From Enoplolaimus lenunculus (Eukaryota > Nematoda > Enoplea > Enoplida > Thoracostomopsidae), in the NCBI GenBank assembly GCA_030248215.1, contig JASANG010003810.1:186001-250000 (forward strand): a DNA stretch of 64,000 nucleotides. Reading direction: 5' to 3'. A program made the position numbers and the translations under genes. Positions within the stretch are counted from its first letter, which is position 1; each line of letters begins with the position of its first letter. Positions 1-10,312 of the stretch are shown in pieces. The notes below the pieces were generated by a model. That model was not told the origin of the DNA. It did not search any database and saw nothing but the letters and a program-made list of their open reading frames with translations.

Positions 1-121
1 TCATAAGCATTTTATTAACGAGTCAACAAATTTATGGTACAAAAGTCTCGGCCTCGATTGATATTAATATTTTTTAATTCACAGACTGTAGGAGTATCCT
101 GTTTTGCTTTGAGACAGTGTG

Positions 122-376
122 CACTGTAAATTTCAGTGAGTTGATTTATTAACTCAGAATGAGTTGAATCACTCAGTTTGAGGTAGGACTATCAGAACTC
201 AGAATTTTGAGCTGATTCAACGCATTCTGAGTTAATTAACCAACCCACCCACAGTCAAATCAACTCAGATTGAGAATCAACTCAACTCAGAGTGAGTTTA
301 ATGTTTACTGATATTAATTCAGAAATAACCAACTCGCTAACTGAATTGATTAATCAACTCATTGGAATTTACAACG
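122..376. repeat. TIR element family A, copy A1
   Basis: The element opens with CACTGTAAATTTCAGTGAG and closes with GGAATTTACAACG, giving imperfect terminal inverted repeats. The interior is built of short inverted ACTCAGA/TCTGAGT blocks. It has no coding capacity, so it is read as a MITE-like non-autonomous DNA element. Confidence 0.8.
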
Positions 377-633
377 TGTGTGACAACTTGCAGGTGCTAT
401 ACTAATTTTAATAGCTAAGTAATTTTCAATTACGTAAAATGTGATTCACTTGTTTGAAGTTGTACTTATCGTCAACTGTTTTATATCGATGGATGCCAGC
501 CAAGAACATGGCATCTGGCTCAAAACAGATTGTCAATTGAAAAACAAAAATTATGTCTTGACGTCCAAATTTTAAATTCTGAAATTTTCACGAATTCTGG
601 ATTGTCTGTCTAAAACTGTACGCAACATTTCAG

Positions 634-974
634 TGGTGACTCATCCGACGCTGATCCTGCTGAATTTTCATCGCCGTGGTGTTCCAGTTGTAGTCATCCT
701 AGTCGTATCAATTGCTGGTGGGAGCAAACATCACTGCGATATCGTTCTGAAATCACACTTTCGACCACAGAAAACACCACCGCCCATATACCGTCGATTC
801 ACGTCGAGACTCGGAGTCTGCTTGCAACAACCACTGCGACTAGTTGGCATTATGATTCACATCGTAGTGGCGCAACAACCGATGACGTCATCGAAATTCC
901 ACATGACTTGGTTGATGACGACATTCAACATACACGTGACGAAATCAATGACGTCATCGATGTTCTAAATGATG
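634..974 (+). CDS. Predicted internal exon, unrecognised acidic Ser/Thr-rich protein
   Basis: A 113-codon frame (first full codon at 635) stays open from an acceptor (CGCAACATTTCAG, ending 633) to a strong donor (GATG|GTACGT at 975). There is no ATG at its start, so it reads as an internal exon. The peptide begins GDSSDADPAEF and ends with the acidic run DDDIQHTRDEINDVIDVLND; Thr, Ser, Asp and His are abundant. Another frame is also open here but stops before the donor, whereas this frame joins the only open frame of the exon at 1595. No domain, signal peptide or membrane segment is visible and no family is recognised. Because the phase also fits the open stretch before the innexin start (30374), it could be a far-upstream innexin exon or belong to a separate gene. 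Confidence 0.5.
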
Positions 975-1194
975 GTACGTTGTATGGGTTCGTGATTTGC
1001 AGCGTCGGTGAAATCGTTTATGTAATTTGTAGTCTTGATAACGTCATCGCTGTTTTATAAATGACGCAACCAATAACGTCATTAAAACGTGGAGCCGAAT
1101 CCTCAGCTGTGTATAGCACTTATTGCCGGTTAATAATCCGCTTACAAATAAGCGAAGGGTGACAGCTCGGAATTTATCTACGCAGATGTAAACT

Positions 1195-1478
1195 GAATTG
1201 AATGCTAAATGTGCTAAATTTCAAACCTAATCAAGATGCTACGCAGATTTGAGGATGTATCCAGGCTGATATTCTGAGATAGCATCTATCACCGGTTAAC
1301 GTTTAGGTTTTTAAATTGATGAACTCCCACAGACCCGGATCTCAAAATTTGGGCAACAGTAGCGCTAGCCAACTGCGAAAAATGTGCTAAATTTCGAACC
1401 TCGCCATTCTTTGGTTCAAAAGTTACAAGACATATCGAAAACTGGTCACAAGTGCTACACACATTTGAGAATACTGCC
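1195..1478. repeat. Degenerate palindromic element family L, copy L1
   Basis: It contains repeated inverted CTAAATTTCAAACCT / CTAAATTTCGAACCT segments and ends CTACACACATTTGAGAATA. The same ends and centre recur at 28972-29190 and 37242-37426. It lies in the intron between the two predicted exons. Confidence 0.5.
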
Positions 1479-1594
1479 AAACAAATATAACACCGTATTA
1501 ATAAAATAAATCGTCGATGTCCGTAGCAAGGAAACGTACCGAAAGAAATGACGTCATCGAAGCATCAAATGACGTGATTGACTTTGTGTTTCAG

Positions 1595-1798
1595 GTGACG
1601 ACAGCCAAACGTCACTGGTAGCACCATCCAGTCAGCGAACTTTTACAGATCAAAGGGTAACAAAATTTGCCGACAATTCAAATGATGAATCTTCAGTTGA
1701 AACCGTTCGTGCGCATGAATGTGGACGGAACGTAAATTTGCAACATCATCAACCCATTACTGATCAATTGCGGCCAATTTGGAACGACACAGTAACTG
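1595..1798 (+). CDS. Predicted second internal exon of the unrecognised protein
   Basis: The frame is open from acceptor TTTGTGTTTCAG (ending 1594) to donor ACTG|GTTAGT (1799); the other two frames carry early stops. The exon begins with two bases that complete the single base left by the exon ending at 974 (G+GT = Gly), giving a junction LND-G-DDSQTSLVAPSSQ. It is 204 nt and symmetric in phase (1-1), so it could be skipped without frame change. The peptide is polar (NSNDESSVETVRAHE, HHQPITDQLRP) and has no recognisable domain. The trailing G would join the CA at 30374 to make Ala. That phase match has about a one-in-three chance of arising by accident. Confidence 0.5.
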
Positions 1799-1823
1799 GT
1801 TAGTAACGCATGAGTTTGCACGA

Positions 1824-1900
1824 CTGCGTAGCTTAGTGGTAATTGCGACGGACAGGTAGGGTAAACTTGGTTTAGTCCGTCACTTGGGTTAGTGCGGCAA
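1824..1900 (+). other. tRNA-like A-box fragment
   Basis: TAGCTTAGTGGTAA fits a pol III A box of tRNA genes, but no GGTTCGA-type B box follows at the expected spacing and no cloverleaf can be closed. It may be a decayed tRNA-derived SINE head. Confidence 0.2.
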
Positions 1901-2132
1901 TTCTAAGCAAAACTTGCTACTTGAATCTTTCAGATTACACCACATAGCCCTTAGATATATCATTTTGTTTGGCTTGATGCAACGCGTATTATGACGTAAT
2001 TTTCAAGCTTGGGTAATGCCGTCAATTTAATGTTTCATTCGTTTCAAGAAAAGAGGGTGTTTATTTAGATAAAATAGCTAAGAGTGCGCAAGCTGGGATC
2101 TAAGAACAAACGTTTCAAACTAACTACTGTAC

Positions 2133-2330
2133 AGACTCGTATAAGAAAGGGACTGATATTTATTTGGCCTTCCCAGGGGGTACCCGCCTGGTTATTCGGT
2201 TACGGACTGTTATTTATTTTCAACCAGCTCTCCGCCACCCTTCCTTACTGATATATATCCGGTATTGCAACTATCACTTCAATTAAACGTATTTTGCCTT
2301 GAATCAAACGGTTGACGCATCCGCCGGCCA
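2133..2330 (-). repeat. TIR element family F, partial copy
   Basis: It shares the GGACTGTTATTTATTTT, CCGCCACCCTTC and GATATATATCCGGTA segments with the complete element at 51610-52037. The half carrying the GAGTCCATAAATG-type core is missing. Confidence 0.65.
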
Positions 2331-2391
2331 ATTTTAATGAACGCCTCTGCTTACGGTAGGTACCGCATTAGCTTCAGCTTTTCGAAATTGT

Positions 2392-2729
2392 GGCCCATGT
2401 AAAGATGAGGGGCGGAACGTTTTTCTGTGGGACTGCTGTAGAGTAAAGCTTAAGCCTTAGACTAATTTTTGTTTGGTTTAGGCTTAGACTTAGGTTTAGG
2501 CTTAGGCTTAGGAATAAACTCGTTCTTACACTGTAAAAATTGGTGAGTCAAATTGACTCTCTCCGAAATAGGCTTTTCTTGACTACACAAATTCAGTCTT
2601 TGGGTAGTCAGGAAAAGCTTATTTCGGAGAGAGTCAATTTGACTCACCATTTTTGCAGTGTACGCTTAGGCTTAGGCTTAGACTTAGGAATATGCTTATA
2701 ATACTGTTCCGCCCCTGTTCTTTACGTTG
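2392..2729 (+). repeat. TIR element family B, copy interrupted by a C element
   Basis: The left end is GGCCCATGTAAAGATGAGG and the right end is GTTCCGCCCCTGTTCTTTAC, so the type i ends pair with each other. The core has the shared AGCTTAAGCC..GACTAATTTTTG segment followed by TTAGGC-like hexamers. A family C palindrome sits inside at 2529-2660. Confidence 0.85.
2529..2660. repeat. Foldback element family C, copy C1 (nested in B)
   Basis: A short palindromic copy runs from CACTGTAAAAATTGGTGAG to CACCATTTTTGCAGTG. TA lies on both sides (TTA before, TAC after), as for a TA target duplication. It splits a B element and so is younger than that copy. Confidence 0.85.
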
Positions 2730-2895
2730 TCTGAAATTGTTGAGGCGTTAATATGTAAATATAGAATCACTTTGTGGAAACATTGTCCTTCTTAATATTT
2801 TCCATCTCATCTGATATCTATGTAAGTACTCCAGAAGTTCTGGATCTTCGAACGAATAACATTTTACGTTTTGTAGAGATTTTGCACTGAGCGTA

Positions 2896-3152
2896 TACTG
2901 TAAATTCCGATCAGTTATGATTAATCAACTCTGAGAGCGAATTAGTCATTTCGGGTTATTTCTGAGTTAAAAACAGTAAACATTTAAACTCGCTAGTTGG
3001 TTTAAATCCGGGGGACATAATTTATTAACTCAGAATGAGTTAATTCAATTTAGATTCCTGAGTTCTGAAAGACCTATATAATTCTGAACTTAGACTTCTG
3101 AGCGGAATCAACTCATTCTGAGTTAAAATCAACTCACTGGAATTTACAGTGT
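2896..3152. repeat. TIR element family A, copy A2
   Basis: It runs from TACTGTAAATTCC to GGAATTTACAGTG, with the usual alternating CTCAGA/TCTGAG interior. Confidence 0.75.
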
Positions 3153-3186
3153 AAATATATATTACTTCAAAAGGCACCATTTCTTT

Positions 3187-3369
3187 GGCTCATGTATAAA
3201 ACAGGATTGTTTTCCGGAGGGGCTATAATGGAGTCACTTTAAGCTCTAGACTAATTTTCTGCTTAGGCTTAGCCTTAGGTTTAGGAATAAGCTCATCCAT
3301 ACGCTTAGGCTTAGCCTTAGGTTTAGGCTTATGAATACGCTTATGCTACTGTTCCGACCCTGTTCTAAG
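3187..3369 (+). repeat. TIR element family B, type ii copy
   Basis: The left end GGCTCATGTATAAAACAGG is followed by TTTTCCGGAGGGGCTATAAT, and the right end is TGTTCCGACCCTGTTCTAAG. Two short runs of CTTAGGCTTAGCCTTAGG lie inside. Confidence 0.8.
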
Positions 3370-3475
3370 CGTAAAATTTTCAATTTGACGGACCCAAACT
3401 ACTAAATCAAAACCAAACATCTTATAGACGAAACGGAGTACTGAAACTAGTTTATCAACTTATAAGCAATAGAAT

Positions 3476-3598
3476 TAAAGCTTAAGGCTTTAGACTAGTT
3501 TTTTTGCTTAGGCTTAGGCTTTAGGTTTAGATATATACGCTTAGGCTTACACGTAGGCATAGGAATACGCTTACACTACTGTTACGGCCCTGTTTACA
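3476..3598 (+). repeat. TIR element family B, left-truncated copy
   Basis: It starts at the internal AAGCTTAAGGCTTTAGACTAG segment and reaches the right end ACTGTTACGGCCCTG. The left terminal repeat is gone. Confidence 0.7.
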
Positions 3599-3936
3599 CG
3601 TTGACCGCCAGTTCTGATGGGCTTACATTCCTCATCGGAAAAATAATTTACACATTTGCATTAATGCACTAATAATAATGAACATACGCTTGCAGATTTG
3701 TATTTATACGGCTTGCACGATGTATTTTGGCGTATGCACCAGTTTGTGTTTTAGTTGCTCATAGTATACCCCATGTGTAAACAAAAAATTGCAGACAATA
3801 AATGAATATTTTTTCAAATAATCACAAACTTCGTGATTGGTTGCTTAGGCAACCGTGAAACGCAAAGCTTAAATTTGATTTGGAGACTAAAGAATTGGTT
3901 TTTGAAGTTTATGAAACGCATAATTGATTACATTTT
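3599..3936. other. Unassigned AT-rich stretch
   Basis: No gene or recognised repeat was seen between the truncated B element and the trinucleotide repeat that starts near 3937. Confidence 0.5.
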
Positions 3937-4316
3937 CTGTATTATTATTATTATTATTATTATTACAATTATTATTATTATTACTACAATTATTATTATT
4001 ATTATTATTATTATTACAATTATTATTATTACAATTATTATTGTTATTATTATTATTATTATATGTTATTATTATTATTATTATTACAATTATTATTACT
4101 ACAATTATTATTATTATTATTACTATTATTATTATTATTACAATTATTATTATTATATGTTATTATTATTATTATTATTACAATTATTATTATTATTACT
4201 ACAATTATTATTATTATTACTATTATTATTATTATTACAATTATTATTATTACAATTATTATTGTTATTATTATTATATGTTATTATTATTATTATTGTT
4301 ATTATTATTATTATTA
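3937..4316. repeat. ATT trinucleotide microsatellite block
   Basis: About 380 bp of (ATT)n is regularly interrupted by ACA and TATG variants. ACAATTATTATT recurs at near-regular spacing, so part of the tract was amplified as larger units. Long open frames of Ile/Leu/Tyr across it are simple-repeat artefacts. Confidence 0.95.
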
Positions 4317-4687
4317 ATTTATATTCAACTTCAACCATCTTGCGGTACGCGAAAAGTTTACCGCGAATTACAATGTAGCGCAATTTGCGTCATAAATTGA
4401 TATCCTGCTCTGCTGAAGTAATGAGAAAAAATTATTCAGTAAAAATTGATTTATGTATACGAAGTTAATAGTCTTCATTCGTTAGAGCTGAACGCTTGTG
4501 TCAGTATTATCAAATGTGTGTCGCACCTATTGCCAACATTTGAAATCACGTTTTTTTATCTTAATTTACAAGCCGGAAAATTGTGAGCTTTAAATTTCAG
4601 TACCATTTTGCATTTGACAGCGGCAGCTGAGCTACACGCTAGTAGTAGGTACCCGCGGGCAAACGCGGGACGGGTAAGATTAATCTT
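4317..4687. other. Unassigned stretch
   Basis: No open frame or family match was seen. A short GC-richer patch, CCGCGGGCAAACGCGGGACGG, lies near 4655. Confidence 0.4.
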
Positions 4688-4917
4688 CACTGTAAATTTC
4701 AGTGAGTTGACTTTAACTCAGAATGAGTTGAATCACTGTGTCTGAGTTTGGATTATCAGAACTCAGAATTTAGAGTTGATTGAATTCATTCTAAGTTAAT
4801 TAATCAACTCACTCAAAGTCGACTCAACTCAGAGTGAGTGAATGATTACTGATATTAATTCACAAAAAACCAACTAGCTAGCTGAATGGATTGATCAGCT
4901 CATTGGAATTTACAGTG
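4688..4917. repeat. TIR element family A, copy A3
   Basis: Both ends are intact: CACTGTAAATTTCAGTGAG at the left and TTGGAATTTACAGTG at the right. Confidence 0.85.
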
Positions 4918-5162
4918 TGTCTTTACCTACCTAAAATTTTCATAAGAAACTTGAAACCAGGTAATGTAAAAAAACTTGAATTTTTAAACTGTTTTACGGT
5001 AGCAGTAAAAAATAAGTATCGAGTAACATCAATGCACTGTAAAATTAAACAGTTGTTTTGAACGCAGAAGAAAAAATAAGGGTGGGTAATCGCGGTAAAC
5101 GTAAAACAATTTTATTTTGCGCGAGTAAAGACGGGTAACGGGTAAAAAAAATTTGCGCGGAT

Positions 5163-5374
5163 TTGAATCACTCAATGCGAGTTAGCACTTTCAGAAACCA
5201 GAATTTTGAGACAATAAAACTCACTCGGAGTTCATTATTCAGGTCAATCAGAATCAAGCGGAGTCAGTGTAAGAATCAACTCAACTTAGAGTGAGTTAAC
5301 GTTTACTCATATTAACTTAGAAATAACTAACTCTCTGGCTGTGTTGATTAATCAACTCATTGAAATTTACAGTC
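5163..5374. repeat. TIR element family A, copy A4 (left end decayed)
   Basis: The interior and the right end GAAATTTACAGT are clear. The left 20-30 bp no longer match the family. Confidence 0.65.
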
Positions 5375-5535
5375 TACTATTCCTTCTTTGTTCTATACAC
5401 TGGCCAAGACAATAGACAATTTTAGAGGGTTGTGAAATTTAACAAGACTATATGAAAAAAATTTTCACATTCTTTGCTTGTAAATACCATTCGCGCAACG
5501 CAATCAATAGATATCTGCCACAAAACGATCTTGTA

Positions 5536-5751
5536 CACTGTAAATTCCAGTGAATTGATTTTAATTCAGAATGCATTGAATCACTGAGTCTGAAATAAGT
5601 ATTTCAGAATTCTGTATCGATTGTTATTTGATAAATCAACTCCCTCGGTATCAACTCAACTCAGAGTGAGTTAAAGTTTACTGTGTTTATCTCAGTAATA
5701 ACTAACTTGCCGTCTAAAAGTTGAATAATCAACTCATTCGAATTAACAGTG
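5536..5751. repeat. TIR element family A, copy A5
   Basis: It runs from CACTGTAAATTCCAGTGAAT to CGAATTAACAGTG, flanked by TA on each side (TTGTA before, TAAGCC after). Confidence 0.85.
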
Positions 5752-5754
5752 TAA

Positions 5755-5838
5755 GCCTAAACAAAAAAAACTAGACTAAAGCTTTAGCTTACTCAATTGC
5801 AGATCCACAGAAAAACGTTCCGCCCATGATTTTTATAT
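5755..5838 (-). repeat. TIR element family B, fragment abutting A5
   Basis: AGCCTAAACAAAAAAAACTAG through AAAAACGTTCCGCCC matches one end of the type i subfamily. It begins right where A5 ends, so A5 may have inserted into this copy. Confidence 0.6.
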
Positions 5839-6150
5839 GATCATTATTTTCTTTCCAATAGGGTTGGTATATATCCGCTGTATATTCCTTTGTGTCGTCT
5901 GCGTTAACCTCGTATCTTCAAAGGCCAGTACCAGTTGAAAGGCGTTGCTCATTTTTTATGCCAGTCAGAATTGGCAATTTTGTCACCCCATCAGGAATTA
6001 CGAGGGTTTATATATCCTCTGTATCCCACCTGCTTGTCAAAGTAGTTATCATCGGAGTGATTTCAACTTCGTTATTTGACATTTTGAAGGCAGTTTCGGA
6101 TTTTTATGGCCTGTAACCGCCTGTAAATTTAGCGTTTTGTCTTCTCTACG

Positions 6151-6318
6151 TGGACCCGTAGCCAACTGGAGCCAGAAGGCTCAGCCTTGCTGGAAAAATT
6201 TCGGTCACCCCTAAAAAATTTACAACTTTACTTGTAAGTCATCAAAAACCCTTGTGTACCCTCTGAATAATTTCTAGCTTCCCTAGCAAGGTGAGCAGTA
6301 CTGGCCTGTCTCCACGCG
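6151..6318 (-). repeat. TIR element family E, copy E1
   Basis: It runs from GGACCCGTAGCCAACTGG to AAGGTGAGCAGTACTGGCCTG, with the TTACTTGTAAGTCATCAAAA centre shared by the family. Confidence 0.7.
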
Positions 6319-6351
6319 AAGCGTATATTTTTCATGGATTCCCTCTTGTAA

Positions 6352-6520
6352 CCAGGCCCATTAGCCAGCACACCTTGCTAGGGGGGCCAAAAATTCAGGA
6401 GTGGCATACAAGTGTTTTGTTTCGTTACAAGCAAGGTTAAAAATTGTCTAGTGGTACCCAACATTTATTTAGGGGATTGGGCTGAGCCCCCGTGTCCCTC
6501 CTTGGTTACCGGACCCGAGC
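6352..6520 (+). repeat. TIR element family E, copy E2
   Basis: CCAGGCCCATTAGCCAGC opens it and TTGGTTACCGGACCCG closes it. It lies about 30 bp from E1 in the opposite orientation, so the two copies can fold on each other. Confidence 0.75.
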
Positions 6521-6861
6521 TTAACCATACTGTTCACGCTTGTAAAAGTATAAAAGTTGTCTCAAGGTGATTTTATGCTTGTTATAATTCTCAGAAACGT
6601 CGTTAACATTTTTACAAGACATTTTAGCAAACAAACGCACACAACGCTAGCATTAGTGAAATAATTTATTCATTCTTATCAACTTATAACAACTACTGTA
6701 TTTTGATATTATTTTCAGCTTGTTATTTTGCACAGATTTGAGAGTTTAAACCATGTTTACAGTGTTATGAAACTATTGCTTATGAATATAAATGCAAAAA
6801 AAAACTCGGCCAATGCCTTGGCTGTAACAGTAGTATAAGCGTATTCCTAAGCCTAAACAAG

Positions 6862-7036
6862 CCCATGTATAACGATCATAGGCGGAACGTATTTCTGCGG
6901 GACCACAGCAGAGGAAGCTTAAAAGCGTTAGACGTATTTTTTGCTTAAACTTACGCTTAGGTATTAGGTTATTTTTAAGCTTAGGCTTAGGAATATGCTT
7001 ATTCTACTGTTATGGTCCTGTTCTATGCATTGGACT
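6862..7036 (+). repeat. TIR element family B copy with an adjoining fragment
   Basis: It starts at GCCCATGTATAACGATCAT and ends at TGGTCCTGTTCTATGCATTG. Just before it (6818-6860) sits another B right-end fragment, GTAACAGTAGTATAAGCG, in the opposite orientation. Confidence 0.7.
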
Positions 7037-7130
7037 CTATCCGTTTACGGATTCTTATTAGGATAAGGACTCTAATTGATTGGGGACTCAAAATGGTACC
7101 CCCTTTGTTATTATTCAAAAATTGGATTTT
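7037..7130 (+). repeat. TIR element family F, short fragment
   Basis: GGACTCTATCCGTTTACGG and GGGGACTCAAAATGG match the right half of the complete F element. Confidence 0.55.
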
Positions 7131-7173
7131 TGTTAAAATATTGACTTATAGAAGACCCAGCCCATATAGAGTT

Positions 7174-7321
7174 GGCCCATGTATATAACAGGGCCGGATC
7201 GTCTTCCGGCGGGGCTATAATAGAGTCAGTTTAAGCTTTAGACTAAGTTTTTTACTTAGGCGTAGACTTAGGCTTAGGAATATGCTTATACTACTGTTCC
7301 GGCCGTGTTCTATACATTGGC
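7174..7321 (+). repeat. TIR element family B, type ii copy
   Basis: It runs from GGCCCATGTATATAACAGGG to GGCCGTGTTCTATACATTGG and has only two or three TTAGGC-like units. Confidence 0.85.
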
Positions 7322-7507
7322 AGCAAAGTTTTGCAACACCCATACCTGTAAATCTGTATATCATTGGATTTTTAAGCATTCTTAATCTATTATTGGCCTT
7401 TTCTGAAACCATATTCTGCCGAAGTGCAATATGAAACTTTACTCAGGAATTTTCACAAAGGCTACCTCTTCCGGTCACCACTGTGCTGACGCTGCTGTTG
7501 AATTGCA

Positions 7508-7665
7508 TTTATTAAACTCAATCTGAGTTTTAATTAATCAGCTCACCCAGAATTAAATCAGCTCAAAGTGAGTTCATAATTATTGTTGTTATTAACTCAG
7601 AAATAACCAAAAATAACTAATTCTCCACTCTGAGTAAATTAATCAACTCATTGGAATTTACAGTG
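7508..7665. repeat. TIR element family A, copy A6 (left-truncated)
   Basis: It contains AACTCAATCTGAG and the closing segment TTGGAATTTACAGTG. The first third is absent. Confidence 0.7.
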
Positions 7666-7802
7666 AGATCAACTTATAGGTTTCGCTTATGATAAATATA
7701 TAGATTGTATAATACGAGAAAAGGTCATACATCCGAAACTTTTTCTACTAGCAATCAAAACATTTTTTAGTTTTTCACAACACTCTATATTATGATATAA
7801 TA

Positions 7803-8032
7803 CACTGTACATTCCAATGAATTGATTAATCAATTCACGTCGCCAATAGGTTATTTCTGAAATAATATCAGTAAACATCAACTCACTCTGAGTTGAGTTG
7901 ACTCTGGGTAAGTTGACTTATTAACTCACAATGAAATGAAGCAACTCAAAATTCTGAGTTCTCATAGTCCTAACTCAGACCGATTGATTCAACTAATTCT
8001 GAGTTAAAATCAACTCACTGAAATTTACAGTG
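7803..8032. repeat. TIR element family A, copy A7
   Basis: It runs from CACTGTACATTCCAATGAA to TGAAATTTACAGTG. TA flanks both ends (AATA before, TAATA after), one of the clearer TA target duplications in this family. Confidence 0.85.
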
Positions 8033-8235
8033 TAATAACCTAAAATCCCATAGAATTGTTTAATTTTACCGACCATTTTAGTCTATCGTTATAATGAAGC
8101 TGATTACTCTAAAGATTACGATACCGCCACGTGGCATGGTAAAATTTATTATTAAAAATTTTACCCAATTAAAATAATGCCACAACCCTAAGACTAATTT
8201 GAACCGCAATTGGTCTCTAAAATTTTGTAACCATG

Positions 8236-8445
8236 CACTGCGAAAAATGGTGAGTCATATTGACTCTCTCGGAAACAGGCTTTTCCTGACTACACAAATT
8301 GAGAGTCAAATTAGACTCCACCAGAGTCAAATTCGATTCACTATGCGCACGTTTGACTCTGGCGAAGTCGAATTTGACTCAGTTTGTGTAGTCAGGAAAA
8401 TGCTATTTGCGAGAGAGTCAATTTGACTCCCAATTTTTTGCAGTG
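8236..8445. repeat. Foldback element family C, copy C2
   Basis: A palindrome of about 210 bp runs from CACTGCGAAAAATGGTGAG to CCAATTTTTTGCAGTG, with arms GACTCTCTCGGAAACAGGC and GCGAGAGAGTCAATTTGAC. Confidence 0.85.
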
Positions 8446-8722
8446 TGAACCCTGCATATTTCAAAATTCTAAAATCTTACCCACTTCAGCCTGAATAACA
8501 ATTTTAAAATTAAACCATATTTAAATTTTCAATTGTTCTCAAACCCAGCTGTATTATAAGCTTCTGTCGTTCGGTTTCCGTTCATTCCAATTAGTGGCTC
8601 TTTTCAAGTCTTTAGCCTCAGCCTAAGTCGTCTATTTGTGGTCTACAAAATAGACTTTTCGTCAATCTAAAATCATTTTCAAGCATTAGTTTGTGTAAAC
8701 ATTTGAAATATATAGATGTGTG

Positions 8723-8923
8723 AGCCCATGTATAGATCGGGGGCGGAACATTTTTCTGTGGAACTATAAAACAGTAAGCTTAAACTTTAGACTATTTTTT
8801 TGCATGGCTTAGGCTTAGCCGTAGGAATATGCTCATTCTTACGCTTAGATTTAGGCTTAGGCTTAGGCTTAGGAATAGGAATATGCTTATAATACTGTTC
8901 CGGCCCTCTTCTTTGCATTGGCC
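8723..8923 (+). repeat. TIR element family B, type i copy
   Basis: It runs from GAGCCCATGTATAGATCGGG to TTCCGGCCCTCTTCTTTGC. Its core includes GCTTAGGCTTAGGCTTAGG. Confidence 0.8.
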
Positions 8924-9245
8924 GATGTGTGTAATATATATTTATATTTATATATGTATCAGGGTTCCAATAGGAACTAAATGTTTGCCGGAACAGGAAC
9001 AGGAACAGGAATTCAACCGTTTTGCACGAACTGGAATTTGAAGCAATTTTTATCACCGAATATTTCTTTAGGACTTTTCAGCCACTTATGAAAATATGGC
9101 TTAAGCGAATTTTTAGCTATTTCATCACCAAATTTTGCAAAAACACATCACCAACGGTTAATTACAAAACATCAGTTTCGAAATAAATTTTTTAAAGACA
9201 AAGTTTCCAATATTCAAATGATTTTATGAATATAATTTGCGACAA

Positions 9246-9285
9246 AGCTGAGTTGATTAATAAACACACTGGAATATACAGTGTG
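9246..9285. repeat. TIR element family A, terminal fragment
   Basis: Only AGCTGAGTTGATTAATAAAC through GGAATATACAGTG remains. Confidence 0.5.
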
Positions 9286-9330
9286 GCAGCAGTAAAGTTT
9301 TAATGGAGTAAAAACTTTACGCTTAAATGT

Positions 9331-9545
9331 GTGTTTCAATTGTACGTTGAACAAGCTCATAAGTACTATATTGGTTCGAAAAAACAAATCAAATTTAAAC
9401 TTTGTTTCCAGATTACGGATCAGAAAAGTTGGGTTTACTGTCAAATATTCAAAGTACCGGTTGCCGATCCAAAAATATATATTCCACACATTTCACACAA
9501 TTTGGGTACGAGAAGTTGTATTATGAAAGTCAACTCAGAATTGTA
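9331..9545 (+). other. Weak open frame of unknown status
   Basis: A frame of about 70 codons begins MFQLYVEQAHKYYIG, with FQITDQKSWVYCQIFKV in the middle, and is mixed in composition rather than low-complexity. It runs into family A element A9 for its C-terminal part. There is no splice or homology support, and the opposite strand is open too. It is probably non-coding and is listed only because nothing else explains the stretch. Confidence 0.15.
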
Positions 9546-9793
9546 CGCTGTAATTTCCAGTGAGTTGATTTTAACTCAGAATGAGTTGAATAACTTAGTG
9601 TGAATTAGGACTATCAGAACTCACAATTTTGAGTTGATTCAACTTATTCTGATTTAATTAGTCAACTCCCCCGGAGTCAACTCAGCTCAAAGTGAGAATC
9701 AAGTCACCTCCGAGTGAGTTAAAGTTTACTGAAACTCACAATTACCTAATTTTTCGTTCGAGTTGATTAATTAACTCATTGGAATTTACAGTG
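9546..9793. repeat. TIR element family A, copy A9
   Basis: It runs from CGCTGTAATTTCCAGTGAG to GGAATTTACAGTG, with TA immediately outside both ends. Confidence 0.85.
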
Positions 9794-10019
9794 TAACTCG
9801 GACGCGTTTGGGTTGTCTGGCTTGGGGAGCGGCACATTTCAACACGCACCTCCTTATTATTTGCCAATTCACCAGGTTATCAGAAGCTGACTAAAAATAC
9901 TATTATAGTTTGAAATAAAGTTTTCTTAAAACTTGATTTTAATACAAGCTGCGGAAATAGCATTCCTAAATAGAAAGGCCTGGCGGCGCTGTTTGATTCT
10001 AGGTATGATCTAAATTTGA

Positions 10020-10052
10020 CTTATATATATTTATATATATTTATATATATTC
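10020..10052. repeat. TATATATT short tandem repeat
   Basis: ATATATATTT is repeated three times. Confidence 0.8.
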
Positions 10053-10177
10053 ACAGTTCAACTTAGCTGGAAGCTAAATACAAAGTTTTTTCTCGGTACA
10101 TTTCTGAGTTTTTGAAGCGAGCACATGTTAGACATTTAAAATAAACATTTATTGGAGCCAGGATTGCTTTTTTCAGC

Positions 10178-10312
10178 CAATGTAAAGCACAGGGCCGTAA
10201 CAGTAGTATTAAGCATATTTCTAGTCCTAAGCCAAAGCTAAAAAATAATCCAAAGCTTAAGCTTATTCTCTTGCAGTGTTGTGAAAAACCTTTCCGCCCG
10301 TAACCTTTTACA
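10178..10312 (-). repeat. TIR element family B copy
   Basis: It opens CCAATGTAAAGCACAGGGCC and closes ACCTTTCCGCCCGTAACC. The hexamer core is very short. Confidence 0.7.

Noticed and set aside
633-968. 111-codon frame overlapping the first predicted exon in another register
   Set aside because: It stops just before the donor at 975 and does not continue into the only open frame of the next exon.
3833-4400. 181- and 158-codon frames of Ile, Leu and Tyr
   Set aside because: They are translations of an ATT microsatellite, with no unique coding sequence.
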